A stretch of DNA of 64,000 nt from Butyrivibrio sp. AC2005 (GCF_000424145.1 NZ_KE384137.1:555740-619739); one strand, 5' to 3'; numbered from the stretch's first letter, positions 27,501 to 36,591 are shown. Notes: a model not told the origin generated them from the sequence alone. Translations and numbers: made by a program.

Positions 27501-28317
27501 TATCAGGATCAAGTGCGCTTATCTGAACCACTCTGTCTGTATCAGAAGCTGCATCCATTGAAAAGACATAATTATGTCCGGGAATCAGATGAAGTCCGCT
27601 CTGCTGCATTTGAATATGCCAGTTTGCATCACCTGCATTATCTATTTTTATATTATACATTCCATCAGTATAATCATATGTTCCCTGGCCATTCTCATTA
27701 AAGCCGCAAGACCAAGCTTCACTATCAAGCATATTTACAGGTTCTACGCCCTCAGTTACATCAATAAGAGAAATATTTCCAAGAGAAACATAAGCCTTAG
27801 CCTCCAAAGCAGCTTCTTTATCCCCAAAGGCATTTTTTTCATCATCATTCTCTATCGGTATTTTTCCAAAATTAACCTGAAGAGCTATTGTATTTGTTTC
27901 CGGTTTATCCTCCCCAACATTCACATTTACACTGAAATGCTCAAAGGTTCTCTCTGTGCTCTCTTCCTCTACACCTTCTGTCTCTTCTTCGCCGACAACA
28001 TATTTGGGAATGATATGAAGTACACCATCCTTAACCTCAATGTTTCCTTCATCAAGTGATGTATATTTCTGCCATTCTGCATTAACCCATCCCGGATCAT
28101 GCTCCTCAACATTCCAGTCATTGGTGTTTAACGTATCACCATCAAATTCATCTCTCCAAACCAGATTGTAGCCATCGTCTGCCTCATTAGCTTCATTTTC
28201 CTGCGTGGTCTCGGCACCGGTTTCCTCTTCCGCATAAACCGATATCGGAACACTTGTCACTGTCAGGGCTGCCACCATTGCCGTAGCAAACACCCTTCCC
28301 CATTTCTTTTTTACCAT
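24544..28317 (-). CDS. Secreted multimodular GH16 beta-glucanase with CBM4/9-like and LRR_5 modules
   Basis: 1257 residues. After a Sec signal peptide (cleavage near 'VYAEE') comes a GH16 domain of the endo-beta-1,3(4)-glucanase type. Catalytic Glu356-Asp358-Glu361 lie in 'GEIDIMEVMG', and 'WRDEFDGDTLNTNDW' starts the fold near residue 52. A CBM4/9-like jelly roll (~residues 150-285) is nested inside the catalytic domain, before 'SGRITTQGKHDFTYGRFEARA'. Three further CBM4/9-like modules follow (~500-660, 670-820, 830-990). Then come a PAETP-type linker (~1000-1090) and a C-terminal BspA-like LRR_5 region (~1110-1250), perhaps for attachment. It should cut mixed-linkage or beta-1,3-glucans outside the cell. 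AAGGAG six bases before 'MVKKKW' sets the start. Confidence 0.9.
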   Translation of the reverse strand: MVKKKWGRVFATAMVAALTVTSVPISVYAEEETGAETTQENEANEADDGYNLVWRDEFDGDTLNTNDWNVEEHDPGWVNAEWQKYTSLDEGNIEVKDGVLHIIPKYVVGEEETEGVEEESTERTFEHFSVNVNVGEDKPETNTIALQVNFGKIPIENDDEKNAFGDKEAALEAKAYVSLGNISLIDVTEGVEPVNMLDSEAWSCGFNENGQGTYDYTDGMYNIKIDNAGDANWHIQMQQSGLHLIPGHNYVFSMDAASDTDRVVQISALDPDNGYNWYGGAKLLISGSGKSGNAGNIESGESKITSGRITTQGKHDFTYGRFEARAKVPDGQGFLPAFWLMASDEGYYGQWPKCGEIDIMEVMGQETNKSYHTIHYGYNSGNGHKENQGTKTLTEGNFSDEYHVFRVDWEPGKIKWFVDDQQVYETSDWYTGTDDDNQITYPAPFDQNFYIILNLAVGGSWVGDPDLDEINGKAYEIDYVRVYQKSESEYEQIESGAERPEKEPVVYRDADESGNYVLNSDFTNAIAAENSEEGKNNWVLHLEKDAEGSVAETSNGAVIITPVAEGGQPHSVQLKQVGIPMYKGWEYELSFDAYSTQDRSIVVDIEGPDHGWVRYLQDTTVALGTNEQHYTMNFTMNEKTDANGSLEFNLGKQGSTAPVIIKNVKLIHKSGEEVKDDNEKAIRPDGNYVYNGSFDQGDKRLGYWEFDENDASQISVTKTKTDRELMVKVEVPEGASEANPVTISQSDLAPLAKGSYELSFHAYHDGGEADGLTVNVVGEEFVPSLTNEKTSFSKMINLENDLTRDESNIEFSFTKPGTYYLDDVFLTEKALLKNGSFSAGMAGWTPYIDGAAKANYVIDNMNGNDNSFAITIEDTGKDNDWYIQLNQDGLKIEEGKYYYVSFKAKSSMNRVIKYCLQKNGDDWANYSGTGEVEVGHEWKTFSHAFQMTNATDEKTRFNITFGSIGGERIQSKHDVYIDDIELIELTKEEFDKLGSSENIEEEPTETPAAEPAETPSETPAAEPAETPAETPADRPAETPSVTPADRPAETPSETPAEVPSQKPVAQPESKPSTQGTNDKDVVNTPDQAAPAVEAETTNTDKPQSKLNNNGKAEKGEIRVTKNSIYKVTGKKTVSYQQNPDNVNKTVNVPSTVVVDGTKVKVTKITKNAFKGNKNLKKVTLGKNITKIGKGAFSGCTKLKKITVKGDKLKKVEKSAFKDCKLNKEFKVVIHAKDDESYEKVVKLFEDAGLKDVTFIRK
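25120..25310 (-). repeat. Coding repeat for the Pro/Glu/Thr/Ala linker of the GH16 protein
   Basis: Degenerate in-frame repeats of about 12-24 bp encode PAETPSETP, PAETPADRP and similar units. This is a flexible linker between the last CBM and the LRR region, and its length probably varies between strains. Confidence 0.75.
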
Positions 28318-28651
28318 GTCCTTCTCCTTCTTCGAAATCAAAATTGATAAATCTATCCTATTGATTTTTAGAATTTGTTTATATCAGATTTATGCTTTTT
28401 TTATAATTTTCATTTTCCGGAGTCAGAAATTTACCCCGCCATTCAAAGACATTCCCTATTTATTTTCTTATTATATGAAGTATATTCCATACATAAATTC
28501 CAGTTGTTCTGCGAGACATGAGACAGTGGGTGAGACATGGGGACGGTTCTTTTGACTTGTCACACTTGTCTTAATTCTTATTAATTTTGTATAATTAAAT
28601 TAGAAATATGCTCAGACAATTTATTAGTACAATGAATGGAGAGTGATACCT
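28318..28651. other. Intergenic region between GH16 and acyltransferase genes
   Basis: AT-rich divergent leader region with no credible gene. It contains the GAAGGAG of the GH16 gene at its left edge, a G-rich short repeat at 28513-28571, and GGAGAG eight bases before the acyltransferase ATG at its right edge. No riboswitch-like structure was recognised. Confidence 0.6.
28513..28571 (+). repeat. G-rich dispersed repeat, copy A
   Basis: Contains two GAGACATG units and the 16-mer GGGGACGGTTCTTTTG, followed by GACTTGTCACACTTGTC. The 16-mer recurs exactly, inverted, at 43142-43157, and a related G-rich motif lies at 29705. Confidence 0.6.
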
Positions 28652-29695
28652 ATGAAGAACTCACGTACACGAATTGAACTTATAGATCTGGCAAAAGCGG
28701 TTACCATTTTTCTTGTAATAATGGGACATACTACCGGTAATTTAGATACGCCTCTGTTCAGACGCGTTCTATATTCTTTTCATATGCCGTTATTCTTTTT
28801 CCTGGCCGGAATGTCTACAAAACCTGTGCCGCTAAAAAGCTTTGATAGTTGGAAAAAATTCCTTAAAAAGAATATCCTGGCCTTAGCTGTACCCTATATC
28901 TTTTGGGGACTGCTTTATGCGCCTTTCTCTTTTGAAATATTCCCCAAACTGTTCTATGCTTCCTGGAAAGCTCTCAGTCAAATAGGTACCCTCACATCTC
29001 TTTGGTATCTGTCCGCATTTTTCACTGCAAGAATAATGGTTCAAATCATAATAACAATTGTCGATTCCTTCCAAAGTAAAAATATATACCTTGTCTACAT
29101 TATCATTTCTGTAATTATGTTCATTATAGGCTTTGTATGTCCGCATCTTGATACAGGATATCCGTGGTGCTTTGATGTGGCATTTGTTGCCTCAGGTTTT
29201 ATTCTTTTAGGAATTGCACTCCGAAATGCTATGCTTATTCTTGCGCAGGAAAAAGCCTGGATACTGGCATTAGCGTTTGTAGTGGGAGCAGTTGTATTAA
29301 TGATTGGAACGGTTTTCAGAGCCAACGCTCTGGAGCTTTCTCTTATGTGTGACAGTAACTACGGAAACACATTTTGGTTTCTGCTTAACAGCGCATCCGG
29401 AACTGTGCTTGTAATGAGTTTTTCCATGATATTCATACGCATAGCCAGGGAAGGCTTTATGCCGTTTGGTTTCTCCCCTATAGCATTCATTGGCCAACAC
29501 ACAATGGGAATTTTCCTTCTCCACAAAAATATGCTTCAGCAATTGATTATTCCATTACTTGGAAAGTTTGAAATGTCAGGAGAGGCATTGATTCTCTTAA
29601 GCAGTATCTTAGCCCTTGGTGCCAGCATGATTCTGTGTGTGCTGATAGAACGGTATGTACCGCAGCTCTTAGGTCAATTTCCTAAATACGAGTAA
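28652..29695 (+). CDS. Acyltransferase_3 family membrane O-acyltransferase
   Basis: 347 residues with about ten membrane helices. The N-terminus 'RIELIDLAKAVTIFLVIMGHT' holds the conserved catalytic His of Acyltransferase_3 (PF01757) enzymes, and 'FHMPLFFFLAGM' follows as usual. Such proteins acetylate or acylate surface sugars, including exopolysaccharide and wall glycans. It is alone on its strand between two G-rich repeats, which may mean it arrived as a cassette. The ATG with GGAGAG eight bases upstream is preferred over GTG at 28643. The acceptor is unknown. Confidence 0.85.
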   Translation: MKNSRTRIELIDLAKAVTIFLVIMGHTTGNLDTPLFRRVLYSFHMPLFFFLAGMSTKPVPLKSFDSWKKFLKKNILALAVPYIFWGLLYAPFSFEIFPKLFYASWKALSQIGTLTSLWYLSAFFTARIMVQIIITIVDSFQSKNIYLVYIIISVIMFIIGFVCPHLDTGYPWCFDVAFVASGFILLGIALRNAMLILAQEKAWILALAFVVGAVVLMIGTVFRANALELSLMCDSNYGNTFWFLLNSASGTVLVMSFSMIFIRIAREGFMPFGFSPIAFIGQHTMGIFLLHKNMLQQLIIPLLGKFEMSGEALILLSSILALGASMILCVLIERYVPQLLGQFPKYE

Positions 29696-29704
29696 GAAAA
29701 CAAA

Positions 29705-29738
29705 GGTGTGAGATAGGGGACGAGACAGGGGGCATGTC
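29705..29738 (+). repeat. G-rich dispersed repeat, related copy B
   Basis: GAGATAGGGGACGAGACAGGGGGCATGTCCCT lies between the convergent acyltransferase and lipoprotein genes. It shares the GAGA(C/T)A-GGGGAC arrangement with copy A and ends in a short GGGAC/GTCCC pairing. Confidence 0.4.
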
Positions 29739-29739
29739 C

Positions 29740-32016
29740 CTACTCAGTGAAATATCCGGTAGTTACCAAATCCTCTGCCGGCTCACCATTAATCTTAAAG
29801 CCATCTTCATCATTGCCAGTTATATAGAGTCTATAAATCGTATCATCATCTTCATACACGTCGATTACATCGATAAAAGTCTCTGCATCAGTTCTGACAA
29901 TTGAGAGATAGGAATCCTCCGGGAGCTTCTTCACTTTTGATTTTACTGCATTTTCATCTGCAAAAGCCTCGGCCTTTATGTCCTTTTGTGTCATTATGGG
30001 AAGCGAATTGTATTCAGGCCGGAATAGTTCCTTAAGAACAGGCTGACCATCATTTCCTACCTTTGCCCTGCCCTTTAGCTGTAACAGTTCTACCAGCAGG
30101 ACAGTACTTGTCCCCAATTCAATGTCCTCAGGGTCGATAACAGACTCATATATTTCATAAGTCGGATAATTTATCATCCCAATAACACTGCCAACATACT
30201 CAGGCGAATCTCCTGTCAGATCGTAGGTCAAGGTTTCCTTATTTCCTGACATATATAGGTATGATTTTCCATTTCTTTTTACCATATATGGCACATGCCA
30301 TTTGCCGTTATCTTCTCCCTTGAGAGGTCTCTTAACCCCCAGCATTTCAGACAGGCATTTGTCTGCCACCGGAACCACATAATCATACTCAGCATATGCA
30401 TCCTGATACATAAACTCAGTGCAGAATGAAAATGGAATAAAAATCTGCTGCTTGTCATTTAATATGTAACCTTCTGCATAAAACGGATTAGAAAAAAAGA
30501 ACTCAAAACCTATGGGACTAACTGCCCAGGCAAAAAGTCCATCATCCCTGCAGCCATTTAGACTATCTAAAACAAGCTTTTCAAAATCCTCAGACAGATA
30601 CAATCTCTGTCTCTCACTCTCTTCTGCTCCGTAGCTTTGAAGAGCCATCTGTCTGCATAAAATTGCAGAGAAAGAATCCATATCTGTTATAAAATCGCTA
30701 AGTGTAAGTTTCCTACCCGTCTGAACATCATACGTATGCCCATAGAAAAGATTATAATCTGGCTCATAACCACGGTTGTAACAGGAATTTGTCGTTACAA
30801 AGCTTAGAATTGAAGTATCGCTTCTCATAAGCTGTATCCCAAGCTTTGGTGAAAGATATATCAGCGCATCTGCCTCTTTTTCATGGTATTTATCCCATCT
30901 TTCCTCTGCTTTTTTCATTTCATCTTCGAATGAAGAGTTAACCATGGAATTATACTCATCCAAGATTTTTTTCACAGAGTCCGGTGCATTACTTTCAGGA
31001 TATGCCAGTGCATAAGACACATCAACGCCACCCTTTCCACCGTCACTTTTTCCCTGTTCATTATTATCAGTAAAACTGATTTTCACAGGCTCACCATCCC
31101 TTGCCGGAAGTGTTAGCTCCATGGCTTTTTTATCAGATAGATGCGCCGTTGCAGCCCATGTATCAGTCCGAACCATATTCTGTGCTCCTTCATCAATCCT
31201 GACCACATCAGCTGTTTCATCACCGTCATTTGCGTTTGCATTTCCCATATAATCCTCCGGTTCTGCTACACCGTCGGGATAATTAAGCTCCAACTCTTCA
31301 TTCGTTTCTTTTGAATACAGCTTTCCTTCCTTTGAATAAAAATTCTGATTATCCTTATCGCAGTTAAAACTGTATACAGGCTGGTAAAATATTATATTCC
31401 CATCATCCTGCCTGATTCCAAGATAGGCCCATTCCGGTTTTGTTCTACTGTAATCAAGTACTGCTACTCCTTCTATATTTTTTCCAAGATTTACTGTAAA
31501 TTTCAATTCCTCAAAGGATATATGTCCATCATACAGAGCATCATCTGTCCCCTTATAATACTCAGTGCGATCGTACAGCCATTGATCTGATAAGTATTCC
31601 TGTCTTAACTTCTCATTTTCTTCCTCCATTTCAGGCGTAAGCTTTTGAGATAATGAAGGCAGATATTTGGGTTCAAAACCAGAATCATCCAATGGCTTAA
31701 ACTCTATCCCGAATTCATCGGGAACTCCGATGCCTATACGACCACCGAGCTCTGTAATCTTAATGCCTTCAGAGGTTTCATCCGGAACATCTATCGTCAG
31801 GCTACCCATAGTTCCGTCCCAAAGAAATGCCTCAACAAGAGCAGCTTTTTCGGTTTTATTATATATTCGGAAATCACCTTCTGTTATTGTGTTATGACTC
31901 ATGAAGCCATTTTGTGAGGTATTTCCTGATGGACAGCCACATAGTAAAAGCGAAGAAATGATAATAATCGGAAAAACTCGCAAGCATCTATAAAATATCT
32001 TTTTATTACACTTCAT
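29740..32016 (-). CDS. Lipoprotein with RsiV/DUF3298-like domain
   Basis: 758 residues. The N-terminus is a lipoprotein signal (IIIISSLLLCGC). The middle (~residues 385-590) resembles the DUF3298/RsiV fold: 'YLSPKLGIQLMRSDTSILSF', a 'FYGHTYDVQTGRKLTLSDFI' segment and a 'QQIFIPFSFCTE' segment where RsiV relatives have 'xxFNPYEIAPYA'. Residues ~60-250 and the C-terminal ~170 residues are unassigned. It is a diverged relative of the lipoprotein at 34570, two genes upstream in the same orientation. RsiV-type domains sense wall-acting agents such as lysozyme, but no sigma factor is encoded nearby. GAGGGG precedes the ATG. Confidence 0.7.
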   Translation of the reverse strand: MKCNKKIFYRCLRVFPIIIISSLLLCGCPSGNTSQNGFMSHNTITEGDFRIYNKTEKAALVEAFLWDGTMGSLTIDVPDETSEGIKITELGGRIGIGVPDEFGIEFKPLDDSGFEPKYLPSLSQKLTPEMEEENEKLRQEYLSDQWLYDRTEYYKGTDDALYDGHISFEELKFTVNLGKNIEGVAVLDYSRTKPEWAYLGIRQDDGNIIFYQPVYSFNCDKDNQNFYSKEGKLYSKETNEELELNYPDGVAEPEDYMGNANANDGDETADVVRIDEGAQNMVRTDTWAATAHLSDKKAMELTLPARDGEPVKISFTDNNEQGKSDGGKGGVDVSYALAYPESNAPDSVKKILDEYNSMVNSSFEDEMKKAEERWDKYHEKEADALIYLSPKLGIQLMRSDTSILSFVTTNSCYNRGYEPDYNLFYGHTYDVQTGRKLTLSDFITDMDSFSAILCRQMALQSYGAEESERQRLYLSEDFEKLVLDSLNGCRDDGLFAWAVSPIGFEFFFSNPFYAEGYILNDKQQIFIPFSFCTEFMYQDAYAEYDYVVPVADKCLSEMLGVKRPLKGEDNGKWHVPYMVKRNGKSYLYMSGNKETLTYDLTGDSPEYVGSVIGMINYPTYEIYESVIDPEDIELGTSTVLLVELLQLKGRAKVGNDGQPVLKELFRPEYNSLPIMTQKDIKAEAFADENAVKSKVKKLPEDSYLSIVRTDAETFIDVIDVYEDDDTIYRLYITGNDEDGFKINGEPAEDLVTTGYFTE

Positions 32017-32052
32017 AAATATCCCCTCGTCTATTGCCCTGTTTTCATCATA

Positions 32053-32892
32053 TTACAACGCCGCACTAAATACCGGGCTCTCACTGACCAGCTTGCCCTT
32101 TTCATCATATATCTGCAAACGGGCATCAAAATTATCGCTTCCGTTGGAAATGCTTATCTTCCATCCTTCCTTGAGCTTCGGAATATCTGCCTCATAATAT
32201 ATCTGATTCTCATCAATCATTCGGAACAGATATTTATTATCCTGCGATAACGGAATAAGAACCGTGTACTCTTTTCCAAGTTCCTCTGCCTGTACCATCG
32301 CAGTTCCCCATACGCTTGTCCCCCGATTTTCCTTTGTATCCCGGATTATCCATACGCTGGAAGGCACCGTCTCATTATTAAAAACTATGCCTATAGTCTT
32401 AACAGCATTATCAATCGCAGTTACAAGATTTCCTCTGGTAGCTTCATCAAGTATCAGATCCCAGGCACCATCAGGTTCCTTATCCCAGTAGATATCCGCA
32501 GAAAAGCTCTGATTGTCAATGTCCCCATCCATCCTGTCAGGATCAGACGCCTTATGCCTAACATAATCACAGCCCTCAATTAACTGTAAGATTTCCTTGA
32601 ATTCAGGACCTGTAATTTCAACTTTGGTAACTATCTGTTCCTTTTTATCCTTGTCAAATTTGTCGGTTTCCGCATAGTACTTATTATCACGCTTAACTAA
32701 GTTATAGGAATCATAGATGTATCCATAATCCAGGCTTTGCATGCCGGATATATAATAAAGCCTTCTTATTTCTGTAAGCTTTGGATCTTTTCCTACCGTA
32801 TAAGTCTTAATAAAGCGCATATATATAACCTGAGCCGCTATAGCTGCAGCAATCACAAGGACAATTATCAGCAAAAACTTTAGCTTTTTCAT
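32053..32892 (-). CDS. Membrane-anchored hypothetical protein
   Basis: 279 residues: one N-terminal hydrophobic helix (FLLIIVLVIAAAIAAQVIYM) and an extracellular domain of ~250 residues rich in strands, with no recognised family. The start lies 4 bp after the stop of the phosphoesterase gene with AGGAG nine bases upstream, so the two are almost surely co-transcribed. The next gene, a lipoprotein, starts 36 bp further. An envelope role with these neighbours is likely but unspecific. Confidence 0.65.
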   Translation of the reverse strand: MKKLKFLLIIVLVIAAAIAAQVIYMRFIKTYTVGKDPKLTEIRRLYYISGMQSLDYGYIYDSYNLVKRDNKYYAETDKFDKDKKEQIVTKVEITGPEFKEILQLIEGCDYVRHKASDPDRMDGDIDNQSFSADIYWDKEPDGAWDLILDEATRGNLVTAIDNAVKTIGIVFNNETVPSSVWIIRDTKENRGTSVWGTAMVQAEELGKEYTVLIPLSQDNKYLFRMIDENQIYYEADIPKLKEGWKISISNGSDNFDARLQIYDEKGKLVSESPVFSAAL

Positions 32893-32896
32893 ATCT

Positions 32897-34411
32897 TCAG
32901 ACTCCTGTCACGGTACCATCCTCGAGATGAATTATAAGTCTGCCTGTGCCATACGCATCCTGGTGAAGTCCCTTTTGCAAAACCTCTTCTATGACACCTG
33001 CGCAGGATGTACATATCTGTCTTGACTGGCGATTATTATCAAGATCTGCCACCTCAAATCCAAACGAATCCTTCACATTCGTATAATGGAACTGCTGAAG
33101 TCCAACTGAATAGACTTTATTGTCGTCAACAGGTTCACCCTTAAAATTGAACTTCAGGAACGAATGATTCTTCTGATCATACTCAATCTCAAGTCCATCA
33201 GAGAGCTGGTAAAATTCTGTATGTTCACCGCAAAGTGCTTCATCCCTCAGCATTCTCAAAAGTCCCTGCTTTAACTGTGCCCCTGTCCAATATGTCACAT
33301 ATACTCCATCATCATAAGGAAAGTTTTCGTCAAAATCTTTTTTAGTAACAACAGGTCCTAAAGTCTCTGTACGGATTGAACCTGATCCCAATAAAAAGAT
33401 ATCGAGTCCCAATGTCTCACACAGAGCATCTGAGTACAAATCACCCAACTCTGTCTCTTGTATTCGTGAAGGATGAGTCAGCTGACGTACAAATTTGGTT
33501 ATTATACGACCATATTTTTCATCTGTGCTGTGCTTGTAATTATTGATTATCTCCTCGATTCCGGGATCCTTTGGACAGGTGGATTCATTTATCGGTATCG
33601 GTTTCCAGGTATAGCTGTCTATGCAGTTATTGTCGGTATCAATCATTATGTCAAAGCGACCTATCTGATCCGTTCCCGTCCCTGCCTGAACAATCGGTAT
33701 TCCATTAACAATCGCCGGTTCTTCTATAAAGGTATGGGAGTGCCCACCAATTATCACATCAACGCCCCAGGCAGGATCAAGCAGTTCAGCCAGCTTCTGA
33801 TCCTCCTCAAAGCCTATATGGGTAAGCAATACGGTGAAGTCTATATCAATTGCATTGTAAGTATCACAAATCCTGCCTATCTCTTCTGCTGCATCCTGCA
33901 AAGTTACGAGAGTTCCTATCATCTTATCCATTTTGCACTGCATAAGTGCCACCTCAGTGATGATACCGATAAACAGAATTTTCATTCCGTCTATCTCGAT
34001 TATCTTGCATGGTTCGAATAGTCGTGCGTTATTTGTTTTAATATGCAGGTTTGCATTGATTATTGGAAATTCAGCACATTTTTCCAGGAAAAGCAGATGC
34101 GATACTCCATAATCAATCTCATGATTCCCCACCGTAACTATATCCGGTGCGAGCATATTCATGATTTGTATGGTAGATATCCCATGAAATTCAGAATCGA
34201 TAATTGATCCGCGGAACATATCCCCGGCTATCGCATAGAGTACGTTTTCGTCCTCATGGCGCACCTTACTGACATAGCCCGAAAGGAGTGATACACCTCC
34301 CACCAGATTCTCGTCTATTTTTTCCGCAAGGAAATCGCCATGCATATCATTTGAATGCAGCAGTGTAAGTGGTTTCAGGTTCTTCTTAGGCCTTTTTTCG
34401 CTGTGTTTCAT
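32897..34411 (-). CDS. UshA-like 5'-nucleotidase/metallophosphoesterase, cytoplasmic
   Basis: 504 residues. The metallophosphoesterase motifs are complete: 'LLHSNDMHG' near residue 18, 'IAGDMF' near 62, 'VGNHEIDYG' near 95 and 'IGGHSHTF' near 222. A 5'-nucleotidase C-terminal domain follows (~320-480), with 'LGSGSIR' for the nucleotide pocket. Family members hydrolyse nucleotides, cyclic nucleotides or UDP-sugars and are normally exported. This one has no signal peptide and begins with a basic stretch (MKHSEKRPKKNLK), so an intracellular role is inferred. GGGGGA precedes the ATG. Confidence 0.88.
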   Translation of the reverse strand: MKHSEKRPKKNLKPLTLLHSNDMHGDFLAEKIDENLVGGVSLLSGYVSKVRHEDENVLYAIAGDMFRGSIIDSEFHGISTIQIMNMLAPDIVTVGNHEIDYGVSHLLFLEKCAEFPIINANLHIKTNNARLFEPCKIIEIDGMKILFIGIITEVALMQCKMDKMIGTLVTLQDAAEEIGRICDTYNAIDIDFTVLLTHIGFEEDQKLAELLDPAWGVDVIIGGHSHTFIEEPAIVNGIPIVQAGTGTDQIGRFDIMIDTDNNCIDSYTWKPIPINESTCPKDPGIEEIINNYKHSTDEKYGRIITKFVRQLTHPSRIQETELGDLYSDALCETLGLDIFLLGSGSIRTETLGPVVTKKDFDENFPYDDGVYVTYWTGAQLKQGLLRMLRDEALCGEHTEFYQLSDGLEIEYDQKNHSFLKFNFKGEPVDDNKVYSVGLQQFHYTNVKDSFGFEVADLDNNRQSRQICTSCAGVIEEVLQKGLHQDAYGTGRLIIHLEDGTVTGV

Positions 34412-34520
34412 ATATATTCCCCCTCACAATCGAACGGTCTTCACCATGAATAGTTACATTCTGTATTCTTTTTTGAGTAAGCCAATACCAATTTTAGCAT
34501 TATTTGATAAATTAATACAC

Positions 34521-34567
34521 AGATAGCTTCAATTTTTGTAATTTTTTTACAAAAATTGAAGCTATCT
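34521..34567. terminator. 20-bp perfect inverted repeat after the 34570 gene
   Basis: AGATAGCTTCAATTTTTGTA and its exact complement surround a 7-base T-rich loop, immediately after the stop of the minus-strand lipoprotein gene. The inner half is AT-rich and no clean U-tract follows, so it may act as a weak terminator or mRNA-stabilising stem. Confidence 0.65.
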
Positions 34568-34569
34568 TC

Positions 34570-36438
34570 TTAACCCGCGTATACTAATCCATCGAATAAA
34601 TCATCAATCTCACCTTCCTGAAGCTGTACCGGATAATCAACGGAGATATAGTACAATCTTGCTATCCTGCCATCGTCAAGCATGCAGTCTATATATTTTT
34701 CACCGTCTGTACTATACGGTATAAAGTGCGAACCGGAAGGAACTGTTACACCGCCTTCAGCAGTTGTTCCATCCTCATTTACAATATCTGCCTTAATATC
34801 ACTCTTGGAATAAGCATCCTCTGATTTCCAGACTATTTTATAATCATCTGAAATTTTTACCGGAAGACCATCTGCTCCAACCTCATAGTTAGCGTAACAG
34901 GTAAAGGTTCCGAAGATTCCCATAACATCACCAAAACGCAGGTTATATGGATCTGATTGTATTGGTTCTACACGAAAACCACCGTCAAGCCGCTCTTCCA
35001 TATAGTGATACCACTGCGTGCCGGCAAATTTTACATCATCACCTGTTATGTCAAATACATGCAGTTTGTAGTAGTCATTTACGTCCGGAATAATGACATA
35101 AATGTACTCTTTTCCATCAGTCGTTCCTATTCTATAGGCTTCAAGTGTCGTATTTTCGTTAATACAAAAGCCGCTGTCTGTATAGGCATATTTGCCATTA
35201 GCAAGTGCAAGTCCAAAATCATCACCGTAAAGTAAGTCATCATCCTCAGGATCATTAGCTGAATGAACATATCTAAAATGTAAGCTCTGTTGATCAGAAT
35301 CATATTTCTCATCAATCAGAAAAATATTTTCTTTCATGCAAAAGCCGTTACTATCTTTAGGAATATATTTATCTGCGATAAGGCCGTCATGTTCCTCATA
35401 GCCTATCACTATATCTTGCATTCCATCTGCATAGGAGGCAATTTCGTACGGATTGAAAATGATGTGTAATCCATCACCTGCAAAATACCATTTGTACTCA
35501 TATTCATATACACCTGAATCCAAATCAAAAACTGCATTATATTTATAATCACTAAGACCACTGTCTTCAGCCAGCGAAAACTGGCCTTCATATTCTTCTA
35601 TCTCATGGAGCTTTTCCAGAATAATCTTATTAAGTTCACTTTCGGGGACAGTGACTACATCCCCAATATCCAGTTTTTTTCCTGATTCCACATCATAGTT
35701 CTGCCCGTTTGCGCCATACATTCCATGGACACCGCCGGTATATTCCGAATTGTAGCTGTATACACTAAAGACAATACTATCCGATCGTTTTACCATTAGT
35801 TCATCTTCATCAGAAAAAGGGCCATAAAAGCTATAGCCATTCTGGGCACAATCCTCATACTGTCCCTTAGCTTCAGATGTTGTTTGATCAGCCCACTTAT
35901 CGAAGGATTCCATTTCTTTCTGTGCTTCGTCCTTAAGTGTCTTATAGAGTGCAGGATAAATACTTTCCCACTCGTCATCCATCATGATTGTCTGTTTAGT
36001 TCCTTTGTAAAGAATACCATCCGAATAGTCCTTACAGTTCCCATCGTCATCAGGAAACTTTACATCCCCGTCATATCTTGTATTGTACTTTTTTGAGATA
36101 TTTTTATAAGTAGGTGCACCTGATATTGCTTGATTCATGGAGGATTGCTCTGAAGAATCATCCGGATTATCCGTATTATCAGTATCCTTGTTTTCTGTAC
36201 CATTATCTGAATCTGAATTACCAGAGCTTTCGACAGCATTTTCATCAATCAGGTTATCAAGAACGGTTTTCTCATCCTTTGCAGCCTGTTCGTTTTCATT
36301 ATTGTTTCTATCTACTTGTGCGTTTTCAGAGTTGGTCACCTCTTTTATATCATTTATTTTATCTGCTATGTTGCATCCGGTTATCATAGATGTTGCTATA
36401 GCAATGCTTATACATGATGCCAGGATTCTTTTTTTCAT
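34570..36438 (-). CDS. Lipoprotein with DUF4163/DUF3298 (RsiV-like) domain
   Basis: 622 residues. The lipoprotein signal ends in 'SMITGC'. An acidic Asn/Asp/Ser linker (~30-105) leads to a DUF4163+DUF3298 module (~110-365): 'SVYSYNSEYTGGVHGMYGA', 'YDVESGKKLDIGDVV' and 'LHIIFNPYEIASYADG' are the canonical marks. This module occurs in the anti-sigma factor RsiV (lysozyme receptor) and in the deacetylase PdaC. No cytoplasmic anti-sigma region or polysaccharide deacetylase domain is present, so it is a surface protein, not a canonical RsiV. The C-terminal ~250 residues are unassigned. Confidence 0.78.
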   Translation of the reverse strand: MKKRILASCISIAIATSMITGCNIADKINDIKEVTNSENAQVDRNNNENEQAAKDEKTVLDNLIDENAVESSGNSDSDNGTENKDTDNTDNPDDSSEQSSMNQAISGAPTYKNISKKYNTRYDGDVKFPDDDGNCKDYSDGILYKGTKQTIMMDDEWESIYPALYKTLKDEAQKEMESFDKWADQTTSEAKGQYEDCAQNGYSFYGPFSDEDELMVKRSDSIVFSVYSYNSEYTGGVHGMYGANGQNYDVESGKKLDIGDVVTVPESELNKIILEKLHEIEEYEGQFSLAEDSGLSDYKYNAVFDLDSGVYEYEYKWYFAGDGLHIIFNPYEIASYADGMQDIVIGYEEHDGLIADKYIPKDSNGFCMKENIFLIDEKYDSDQQSLHFRYVHSANDPEDDDLLYGDDFGLALANGKYAYTDSGFCINENTTLEAYRIGTTDGKEYIYVIIPDVNDYYKLHVFDITGDDVKFAGTQWYHYMEERLDGGFRVEPIQSDPYNLRFGDVMGIFGTFTCYANYEVGADGLPVKISDDYKIVWKSEDAYSKSDIKADIVNEDGTTAEGGVTVPSGSHFIPYSTDGEKYIDCMLDDGRIARLYYISVDYPVQLQEGEIDDLFDGLVYAG

Positions 36439-36591
36439 ACTTATTGTTATATCTCCTTGTTATTCTTAGTTTTTGAAAAGGAATGGTGATATTCCGCTAC
36501 AAGTATCAGTTCAAAAATGCCTTGTCAATAATAAGCGAAATTCAAAAAGATTATATCATTTTTCCGATTAATGTTTAGCAAATAAAAAAAT

